NCBI GenBank assembly: GCA_900769565.1
Contig: CAAGHC010000082.1
Span: forward strand, 1-17,428
Direction of reading: 5' to 3'
From: Clostridia bacterium
GTDB lineage: Bacteria > Bacillota > Clostridia > Christensenellales > Borkfalkiaceae
Length of the DNA stretch: 17,428 bases
The notes under the pieces were generated by a model. The model had not been told where the DNA came from, did no database searches, and was given only the letters and a program-made list of their open reading frames with translations. Below are positions 7,219 to 12,524 of the stretch, in pieces. A program made the translations under genes and the position numbers. Positions within the stretch are counted from its first letter, which is position 1, and each line of letters starts with the position of its first letter.

Positions 7219-7844
7219 TATTCTCCGTAGACCTCCTCGATTTGTTGTACAGCCTGTTTGGAAATTACGAGCTTAGCGTTTTTAACCACGTCGTAAGTAT
7301 TGATTTGGCTAACGGGAAGAGTTGAAATGCTTTGAATGTTTGCACTTGCTCTCAATACCATTTCATCACTGTTATCCATAACGAGCAATACAGATTTTTC
7401 TAAATTGAACGCTTTAAGGAACGCTGCCATTTCTTTGGTCTTGGGTGCAGATACCTTTATTTCATCAACAAAGATAACTTCGTCGTCTCTGATTTTTTGA
7501 GAGAGTGCAGAGAAAAGAGCTACTTCTTTTGCTTTTGCATTCATCTTCTTTGAGAAATCTCTAGACTTCGGTGCGAATACTACGCCACCCTTTACCCATT
7601 GAGGGCTTCTGATAGAACCTTGTCTTGCTCTACCCGTACCTTTTTGTCTCCAAGGCTTTGCACCACCACCACGAACTTCGCTACGGGTAAGAGTGCTCTT
7701 CGTGCCTTGTCTTTCGTTTGCAAGTCTTGCAACTACCGCCTGATGTATTACCGATTCGTTGTATTCGGTGTTAAACAAAGCGTCGGATAATTCAAGGCTG
7801 CCGATTTCTTTTGCTTTCATATCGTATAATTTAACACTTGGCAT
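7218..7844 (-). CDS. rplD: Ribosomal protein L4
   Basis: 50S protein with a long tunnel loop, 208 residues, usual size. The loop spans about residues 44-92 and includes R-G-G-G-A-K-P-W-R-Q-K-G-T-G-R-A-R; Lys63 aligns with the E. coli residue linked to macrolide resistance and is wild-type. In E. coli L4 is the autoregulator of the S10 operon, acting by transcription termination and translation at the S10 leader. Here a structurally different leader with a terminator lies upstream of rpsJ, so L4 is an obvious candidate ligand, though this is inference. The rplC stop overlaps the SD. Confidence 0.97.
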   Translation of the reverse strand: MPSVKLYDMKAKEIGSLELSDALFNTEYNESVIHQAVVARLANERQGTKSTLTRSEVRGGGAKPWRQKGTGRARQGSIRSPQWVKGGVVFAPKSRDFSKKMNAKAKEVALFSALSQKIRDDEVIFVDEIKVSAPKTKEMAAFLKAFNLEKSVLLVMDNSDEMVLRASANIQSISTLPVSQINTYDVVKNAKLVISKQAVQQIEEVYGE

Positions 7845-7855
7845 GATATTTCTCC

Positions 7856-8488
7856 TTACGCTTTAACGCTGTTTCTCAACGTTACGATACCCTTTACTGC
7901 TCCGGGAACCGCACCCTTAACGAGAATTGCGTTTCTTTCTTTGTCGACTTTTACTATTTCGAGATTCAATACGGTTACGTTTTCGTTACCCCATTGTCCC
8001 GGCATGTGTTTACCCTTGAAAACTCTTGACGGATTACTGATAGCACCCATAGAACCTACTTCTCTGTGTACAGGGCCTACACCGTGGGTTTCTTTAAGTC
8101 TGTGTTGATTCCATTTCTTAATTACGCCCGTGAAACCGTGACCTTTAGATACACCGGATACGTCTACTTTGTCACCTGCTTGGAAAACGTCACAGGTTAC
8201 AACCGAGCCAACCGTCATTGCGTCTGCGCCGTCAAGTTTGAATTCCTTAAGAACTTTTTGCGGTGCTACGCCTGCTTTTTTGAACTGACCTAATTGCGGT
8301 TTGTTCAATGCCTTTTCGTCACATTCAGCAAAACCAAGTTTAACTGCTGAATAGCCGTCTCTTTCCAAAGTTTTTACCTGAACTACGGGACAAGGACCTG
8401 CCTCGATAACCGTAACCGGAATAACTTTGCCGTCTTGGGTAAATAACTGAGTCATACCCAACTTTCTGCCAATGATTGCTTTATTCAT
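7856..8488 (-). CDS. rplC: Ribosomal protein L3
   Basis: 50S assembly-initiating protein, 210 residues. It opens M-N-K-A-I-I-G-R-K-L-G-M-T-Q-L-F, and its extension toward the peptidyl transferase centre is at about residues 125-165 (K-W-N-Q-H-R, then T-H-G-V-G-P, then G-K-x-M-P-G-Q-W-G). A strong GGAGGTGA SD lies in the 41-nt gap after rpsJ, which is otherwise A+T-rich. Confidence 0.97.
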   Translation of the reverse strand: MNKAIIGRKLGMTQLFTQDGKVIPVTVIEAGPCPVVQVKTLERDGYSAVKLGFAECDEKALNKPQLGQFKKAGVAPQKVLKEFKLDGADAMTVGSVVTCDVFQAGDKVDVSGVSKGHGFTGVIKKWNQHRLKETHGVGPVHREVGSMGAISNPSRVFKGKHMPGQWGNENVTVLNLEIVKVDKERNAILVKGAVPGAVKGIVTLRNSVKA

Positions 8489-8529
8489 AGATAAAGTTCA
8501 CCTCCGTTATATTATATAATGTTTATTAA

Positions 8530-8829
8530 TTACAATTTGATTTTGATATCAACACCCGCGGGTAAGTGGATGCTATCAAGCAACTTAACGTTGGGTGAGT
8601 AGATATCGATAAGTCTTTTGTGAGTTCTGATTTCGAATTGCTCGCGCGAATCTTTATATTTGTGTGGCGAACGAAGAATGGTTACGATTTCCTTTTCGGT
8701 AGGTAGCGGAATAGGTCCACTAATCTTCGCACCCGACTTCTTCATCGTTTCAACAATTCTTGCTGCTGCTTGGTCGAGCATTTCGGTGTCATAAGACATG
8801 AGTTTAATTCTGATTTTTTGACTTGCCAT
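8530..8829 (-). CDS. rpsJ: Ribosomal protein S10 (NusE), first gene of the cluster
   Basis: 30S head protein that also acts as NusE with NusB in transcription antitermination; 99 residues (usually 100-103). Conserved S-G-A-K-I-S-G-P-I-P-L-P-T and R-T-H-K-R-L-I-D-I motifs are present, and the C-terminus ends in V-D-I-K-I-K-L. An AAAGGAG SD lies about nine nt before the ATG. It is the promoter-proximal gene of the whole ribosomal protein cluster and is preceded by a leader of about 240 nt with terminator and competing hairpin, rather than by tuf or fusA as in many Bacillota. Confidence 0.97.
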   Translation of the reverse strand: MASQKIRIKLMSYDTEMLDQAAARIVETMKKSGAKISGPIPLPTEKEIVTILRSPHKYKDSREQFEIRTHKRLIDIYSPNVKLLDSIHLPAGVDIKIKL

Positions 8830-8905
8830 TTTTGTTTTCTCCTTTCTTTCCTAACTTTTACTGTGCTTTCTGTAAACTTTGCCGTGTGTGTCGAATTCAG
8901 ATTAT

Positions 8906-8952
8906 AAAAAAATCATCCGCCGATACTTAATTTTTTAAGTCGCTGCGAATGA
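8906..8952 (-). terminator. Intrinsic terminator inside the rpsJ leader
   Basis: In RNA sense, UCAUUCGC (8952 to 8945) pairs along its whole length with GCGGAUGA (8920 to 8913), with one G-U pair. The intervening segment folds into a second stem (ACUUAA/UUAAGU, 8935-8940 with 8925-8930, AAAA loop) plus two C-G pairs. Seven uninterrupted U (8912 to 8906) follow at once. It lies about 75 nt before the rpsJ ATG, so it would end transcription before the operon unless prevented. Confidence 0.8.
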
Positions 8953-8984
8953 CCACTAATTCTACATATTGAAGTTAGTCGCAG
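8943..8984 (-). promoter_or_regulatory. Candidate antiterminator hairpin in the rpsJ leader
   Basis: CUGCGA (8984 to 8979) pairs with UCGCAG (8948 to 8943). Inside, CUAA/UUAG (8978-8975 with 8959-8956) and UUC/GAA (8973-8971 with 8962-8960) continue the stem with one bulged C, an 8-nt loop and a 7-nt bulge on the 3' side. The 3' arm and bulge (8943-8955) contain the complete 5' arm of the terminator (8945-8952), so the two structures cannot coexist. This hairpin is transcribed first. Confidence 0.7.
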
Positions 8985-9007
8985 GGGTCTAGCCCCCACA
9001 CTTGTCA

Positions 9008-9051
9008 ACGGAAATTATCTATCAGTGGCGCTGATTTAAGTAACTTCCCGT
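9008..9051 (-). promoter_or_regulatory. Long stem-loop at the 5' end of the rpsJ leader
   Basis: ACGGGAA (9051 to 9045) pairs with UUUCCGU (9014 to 9008), including one G-U pair. UUA/UAA continues after a bulged base, and an apical hairpin AUCAG/CUGAU (9035-9031 with 9025-9021) closes a 5-nt loop. It lies about 20 nt from the predicted transcript 5' end. It is a plausible binding domain for the attenuator's ligand, or a stabilising 5' structure; that role is inferred. Confidence 0.55.
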
Positions 9052-9077
9052 ATCATCCCAGTTTACACAGCCTATAT

Positions 9078-9107
9078 ATTATAACCAAATGTCAAGGCTA
9101 ATGTCAA
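9078..9107 (-). promoter_or_regulatory. Promoter of the S10 operon
   Basis: On the minus strand a perfect TTGACA (9102-9107) is separated by 18 nt from a perfect TATAAT (9078-9083), a near-consensus housekeeping promoter. Start would be near 9070-9072 (G). A second copy of TTGACATT lies 12 nt downstream of the first (9088-9095), within the spacer, where it is too close to this -10 to serve as its -35. Confidence 0.85.
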
Positions 9108-9110
9108 ACG

Positions 9111-9157
9111 TTTTTACCCCATATTTTTAATTTTTTTTATATTTTTTTAATTTTTTT
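9111..9157 (-). promoter_or_regulatory. A-tract array upstream of the S10 promoter
   Basis: Five runs of A on the minus strand (9111-9115, 9124-9128, 9131-9138, 9142-9148, 9151-9157) begin a few bases above the -35 box. Four of them recur at roughly one helical turn. Such sequence can act as an UP element contacting the RNA polymerase alpha subunits and bends DNA, as expected for a very strong ribosomal protein promoter. Function is inferred from position and composition. Confidence 0.6.
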
Positions 9158-9196
9158 GTCGTATCGGAAAAGCGGATTTTTCTTTTCCGATACGAC
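9158..9196 (-). repeat. 15-bp perfect hairpin after clpX
   Basis: Arms 9158-9172 and 9182-9196 are perfect inverted repeats of 15 bp (GTCGTATCGGAAAAG and its complement) with a 9-nt loop, beginning seven nt after the clpX stop. It is placed where a clpX terminator should be. In the clpX RNA, however, the hairpin is followed by A-runs instead of U-runs, so it is not a canonical intrinsic terminator in that direction. It could protect the mRNA 3' end, or terminate plus-strand antisense RNA, where TAATTTTT follows it. Confidence 0.7.
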
Positions 9197-9202
9197 TAAT
9201 TT

Positions 9203-10435
9203 TTAAGCTATTTCTTTCTTAATAACCGTAGGTTTAGATACGCCTAGAACTACGTTTTCGTCTACTACTACCTTTTCTACGTCCGGCTCACTAGGCAAAT
9301 CATACATAGTATCAATCATAAGATTTTCTAAAATAGTACGAAGTCCCCTAGCACCCGTCTTAAGTTCAATTGCACGTTTAGCAACTGCACAAACGGCACC
9401 GTCGGTAATTTCAAGTTCAACGTTGTCTAGCCCGATAAGTTTCTTATATTGTTTAACGAGTGCATTTTTAGGCTCCGTCAAAATATTTACCAAAGCTTTT
9501 TCGTCTAAAGCGTGCAAACCAACGGTAATGGGAATTCTACCAACGAATTCGGGGATTAAGCCGTATTTGATAAGGTCTTGCGGTTGGATATCACGAATAA
9601 AGTCGTGATTTTTACTCTTTGCCTTTTCAACGTTACCACCAAAACCTAGCGATGCATTCTCTTTACGCTTACTAATAATATCTTCTAATCCAACGAATGC
9701 ACCACCACAAATAAAAAGAATATTAGTAGTATCGATTCTGATACATTCTTGTTGTGGATGCTTTCTTCCACCTTGGGGCGGAACTGATGCTACCGTACTT
9801 TCGATAATTTTTAATAGCGCTTGCTGAACACCCTCGCCCGAAACGTCTCTAGTAATTGAAACGTTTTCACTTTTTCTTGCAATCTTATCTATTTCGTCAA
9901 TATAAACTATACCCTTTTGCGCCTTTTCAATATCAAAATCGGCGTTTTGAATAAGTTTAAGTAAAATATTCTCAACGTCTTCACCAACGTATCCAGCCTC
10001 GGTAAGCGTAGTTGCGTCTGCAACGGCAAACGGCACGTCCAAAACCTTTGCAAGCGTACGCGCAAGAAGAGTTTTACCACTACCCGTAGGACCTAAAAGT
10101 AAAATATTGCTTTTATCAATTTCAACTTCGTCCTTTTTGTCGTTAGTAGCGTTAATTCTCTTATAATGATTATATACCGCTACGGATAAAACCTTTTTAG
10201 CCTCGTCTTGCCCGATAATGTATTCATCTAGGCGAGCTTTAATTTCTGCAGGTTTTAATAGTTTAATAGGCTCTGACTTTTCAGACTTTTGATTGTCCTC
10301 TTTCATTACTTCACGGCAAACTTCAATACATTCGTCGCAAATATATACGCCGTTAGGACCTGCTATTAAACGGTTTGTAAGTTCTTTCGGCTTTCCGCAG
10401 AAAGAACAAAATAATTGTTCGTTATTTTCTTTCAT
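9203..10435 (-). CDS. clpX: ATP-dependent protease unfoldase ClpX
   Basis: AAA+ unfoldase that recognises substrates such as SsrA- or Ala-tailed proteins and feeds them to ClpP in the cytosol. 410 residues. Zinc-binding domain at the N-terminus (Cys10, Cys13, Cys33, Cys36), Walker A G-P-T-G-S-G-K-T at 115-122, pore-1 loop G-Y-V-G at 148-151, Walker B with Asp180-Glu181, R-K-H loop at 224-226, ClpP-docking loop L-G-F at 263-265, arginine finger Arg300, and sensor-2 G-A-R-G at 361-364. All key residues are intact. It follows clpP by 14 nt with a GGAG SD, so the two are co-transcribed. Unusually, the S10 operon comes next. Confidence 0.98.
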   Translation of the reverse strand: MKENNEQLFCSFCGKPKELTNRLIAGPNGVYICDECIEVCREVMKEDNQKSEKSEPIKLLKPAEIKARLDEYIIGQDEAKKVLSVAVYNHYKRINATNDKKDEVEIDKSNILLLGPTGSGKTLLARTLAKVLDVPFAVADATTLTEAGYVGEDVENILLKLIQNADFDIEKAQKGIVYIDEIDKIARKSENVSITRDVSGEGVQQALLKIIESTVASVPPQGGRKHPQQECIRIDTTNILFICGGAFVGLEDIISKRKENASLGFGGNVEKAKSKNHDFIRDIQPQDLIKYGLIPEFVGRIPITVGLHALDEKALVNILTEPKNALVKQYKKLIGLDNVELEITDGAVCAVAKRAIELKTGARGLRTILENLMIDTMYDLPSEPDVEKVVVDENVVLGVSKPTVIKKEIA

Positions 10436-10449
10436 TCTAGCTCCAATTC

Positions 10450-11046
10450 CTACGGACGTTTTACGAAGATTTCGTCAATAAGTCCATATTCTTTTGCTTC
10501 TTCAGCCGATAGATAATTGTCCCTATCGGTGTCTTTTTCTACCACTTCGTAAGGTTTGCCACTATTTTCAGCCAAAATACTATTCAAACGGTGTTTGGTC
10601 TTTATAATATGGTCGGCTTGAATTTTAATATCACTTGCTTGACCTTGTGCGCCACCTAAAGGTTGGTGTATCATGATTTCGCTATTTTTAAGCGCATATC
10701 TTTTACCTTTAGCACCACTCGAAAGCAAGAATGCGCCCATACTAGCGGCTAAACCGATACAAATAGTGCTTACGTCACACTTAATATAATTCATCGTGTC
10801 GTAGATAGCCATACCGGCAGTTACGCTTCCACCAGGGCTGTTTATATAAAGGCAAATGTCTTTGTTGGGGTCTTTACCTTCAAGATAAATAAGTTGAGCA
10901 ACAACTGCGTCTGCAACGGCGTCGTTAATCTCGCCCGTCAAAAAGATAATTCTGTCTTCTAATAGTCTAGAATATATATCGTAACTTCTTTCACCCTTGC
11001 CCGTATTTTCAATAACGTAAGGTACTACAGTATTTTTAATATCCAT
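10450..11046 (-). CDS. clpP: ATP-dependent Clp protease proteolytic subunit ClpP
   Basis: Serine peptidase that forms the two-ring chamber used by ClpX. 198 residues. The catalytic triad is Ser102 (in G-L-A-A-S-M-G-A), His127 (in M-I-H-Q-P-L-G-G) and Asp176 (in D-T-D-R-D-N). The N-terminus has V-P-Y-V-I-E, the usual axial-loop start, with a very short propeptide. I see no CtsR-type heptad repeats or CIRCE element upstream. It lies 109 nt downstream of tig, across two hairpins, and probably shares a transcript with tig and clpX. Confidence 0.98.
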   Translation of the reverse strand: MDIKNTVVPYVIENTGKGERSYDIYSRLLEDRIIFLTGEINDAVADAVVAQLIYLEGKDPNKDICLYINSPGGSVTAGMAIYDTMNYIKCDVSTICIGLAASMGAFLLSSGAKGKRYALKNSEIMIHQPLGGAQGQASDIKIQADHIIKTKHRLNSILAENSGKPYEVVEKDTDRDNYLSAEEAKEYGLIDEIFVKRP

Positions 11047-11078
11047 TTTTACGCTCTCCGTTTTAGTGTTTTCGGTTT

Positions 11079-11143
11079 GGGCGACACTTGATTTTTTAGA
11101 AAAATCGCCCGAGTTGATTTAAGCGTCGACCTGCGACGCTTAA
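11079..11143 (-). repeat. Two hairpins between tig and clpP
   Basis: First is a perfect 10-bp inverted repeat (11119-11128 and 11134-11143, TTAAGCGTCG, 5-nt loop) just after the tig stop. Second, GGGCGA pairs with TCGCCC (11079-11084 with 11105-11110), with an inner T5/A5 stem and an asymmetric bulge. Neither ends in a U-run in the tig-clpP direction, although the first is followed by a T-rich stretch on the plus strand. They may be processing or stability elements that set the tig/clpP ratio. Confidence 0.5.
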
Positions 11144-11155
11144 TTCTTTTGTTTA

Positions 11156-12442
11156 TTATTCAATAACGTTGATATTCTTTAAGGTTTCGAAAAGTTTTTT
11201 AATAACGATTTCGTTCTTGATATAGTCAAGTTGACGAGCGTTCATCTTTTCTTTAACTTCAGGTGCAGGCTTGCCTTGTGCTTTTGCCATTTCGTCAACC
11301 CTTGCTTGAACATCTTCTTCAGTAGCTTCAATCTTTTCTACCTTGATTACTCTTTCAATTACGAGTTGAGATTTAACGATATCCTTTGCTTGGTCTGCAT
11401 AGCCCTTTCTAAAGTCGTCCATGCTCTTACCCATGTACTTGAGATAATCGTCAAGTTTCAAACCTTGGTAAGAAAGACGATATTCCATTTCTTGCACCAT
11501 GTGGTCGATTTGGTTTTCAATCATAGCATCGGGAATTTCAACGTCTGCAGATTCGGTAATCTTTTTAACGATTTCGTCCTCAAGTTCACGTTCTGCTCTG
11601 TCTGCATTCATCTTTTCTAATCTTTCACGAGTTTCAGTCTTATAAGCATCTACGCTTTCTGCACCGATTGCCTCTTTAATGAACTCGTCGTTAATTTCAG
11701 GAAGTTCTTTTGCTTTGATTTCGTGAAGTTTGATTGCGAATACAGCATCTTTACCCTTAAGATTTTCTGCGTGGTATTCTTCAGGGAACTTAACGTTGAT
11801 ATCTCTATCTTCACCTATCTTCATACCGATAACTTGTTCTTCAAAGCCCGGAATGAAAGTTTTGCTACCGATAACGAGAGTTTGTTTTTCAGCCGTACCA
11901 CCGTCGAACTTAACGCCGTCTACACTACCAGAGTAGTCGATAATAACGGTATCACCGTCCTTAACTTCTCTGTCGGTAACTTCAACCATTCTAGCGTTAC
12001 GTTCTTGCAAGCGCTTTAATTCGTCTTCAACGTCTTCGTCTTTTACATTATACTCATTCTTCTTGAACTTTATACCCTTATATTCACCGAGAAGAACTTC
12101 AGGTTTAACAGCGGCAACGGCTAAAATAGAAATACCCTTTTCGCTAATTTTCTTAATATCGATTTCAGGCGCAGATACTACTTCGATAGAAGGTTCTTTG
12201 TCTAAAACTTCACCATAATATTTGGGGAATGCGATATTGATTGCTTCTTCATAGAAAACGCCCGTACCGTAAGCAGTTTCAAGAACCTTTTTAGGAACTT
12301 TACCCTTTCTAAAACCAGGCATTGAATATCTACCTTTGGTCTTTTCATAAGCGGCGTCAATAGATTCGTTCCATTCTTTTGCCGTTAAGTCGATAGTGAT
12401 TTTTACCGTACTTTTTTCAGCATATTCATAAGTATACTTCAT
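11156..12442 (-). CDS. tig: Trigger factor
   Basis: Ribosome-bound chaperone and peptidyl-prolyl isomerase that docks on L23/L29 at the tunnel exit. 428 residues. The ribosome-binding N-domain (about 1-120) has the signature G-F-R-K-G-K-V-P at 43-50. The FKBP-type isomerase domain spans about 160-245 (D-G-D-T-V-I-I-D-Y-S-G-S, then F-I-P-G-F-E-E-Q). The C-terminal helical chaperone arms follow to the end. The ATG has a TAGGAG SD. Order tig-clpP-clpX is common in bacteria. A promoter is visible at 12474-12502, so this operon can start here independently of rqcH. Confidence 0.98.
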   Translation of the reverse strand: MKYTYEYAEKSTVKITIDLTAKEWNESIDAAYEKTKGRYSMPGFRKGKVPKKVLETAYGTGVFYEEAINIAFPKYYGEVLDKEPSIEVVSAPEIDIKKISEKGISILAVAAVKPEVLLGEYKGIKFKKNEYNVKDEDVEDELKRLQERNARMVEVTDREVKDGDTVIIDYSGSVDGVKFDGGTAEKQTLVIGSKTFIPGFEEQVIGMKIGEDRDINVKFPEEYHAENLKGKDAVFAIKLHEIKAKELPEINDEFIKEAIGAESVDAYKTETRERLEKMNADRAERELEDEIVKKITESADVEIPDAMIENQIDHMVQEMEYRLSYQGLKLDDYLKYMGKSMDDFRKGYADQAKDIVKSQLVIERVIKVEKIEATEEDVQARVDEMAKAQGKPAPEVKEKMNARQLDYIKNEIVIKKLFETLKNINVIE

Positions 12443-12473
12443 AATAATCTCCTAACCTTTAAAATTCCTAAAC

Positions 12474-12502
12474 ATTTTATCACAATGTAAAATAAAACGC
12501 AA
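12474..12502 (-). promoter_or_regulatory. Promoter of tig-clpP-clpX
   Basis: On the minus strand TTGCGT (12497-12502) is separated by 17 nt from TAAAAT (12474-12479), which has the extended TGA-TAAAAT form. The weak -35 is compensated by the extended -10. The leader would be about 25 nt, directly before the tig SD. No terminator-grade hairpin separates rqcH from tig, so read-through from rqcH is also possible. Confidence 0.6.
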
Positions 12503-12524
12503 GGTTTTTTAAGCATTTTTAACG

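Larger units (their letters stand above)
8830..9071 (-). promoter_or_regulatory. Structured 5' leader of the S10 ribosomal protein operon
   Basis: This is the untranslated RNA between the predicted start site near 9071 and the rpsJ ATG. In order it contains a long stem-loop (8-9 kb coordinates 9008-9051), a short G4/C4 hairpin (8984-8997), a branched hairpin (8943-8984), a terminator (8906-8952) and the rpsJ SD (about 8838-8845). I find no convincing open frame in it that would act as a leader peptide. The arrangement, sensor-like stems followed by mutually exclusive hairpins and a U-run, is that of a transcription attenuator. The ligand is unknown; an operon-encoded ribosomal protein is the most likely. 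Confidence 0.75.

Noticed and set aside
8489..8529. Internal promoter between rpsJ and rplC (TATAAT present)
   Set aside because: The TATAAT is part of an A+T palindrome, and no acceptable -35 lies 16-18 nt upstream.
8943..8984. T-box riboswitch (a UGGU sits in a 7-nt bulge of the antiterminator-like hairpin)
   Set aside because: In T-boxes the UGGN bulge is on the 5' side of the antiterminator and within a longer conserved sequence; here it is on the 3' side, and no Stem I motifs are seen.
8871..9067. Long-range 8-bp helix (TGTAAACT with AGTTTACA) that would close the whole rpsJ leader
   Set aside because: A single 8-bp match in about 240 nt can easily arise by chance, and the 3' arm lies beyond the terminator. 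Not claimed without covariation.
11047..11155. CtsR or CIRCE heat-shock operator upstream of clpP
   Set aside because: No TTGAC-type heptad direct repeat and no GAGTGCTAA inverted repeat were found here or upstream of tig.
11231..11620. Plus-strand open frame of 129 codons
   Set aside because: Antisense shadow of the tig C-terminal domain.
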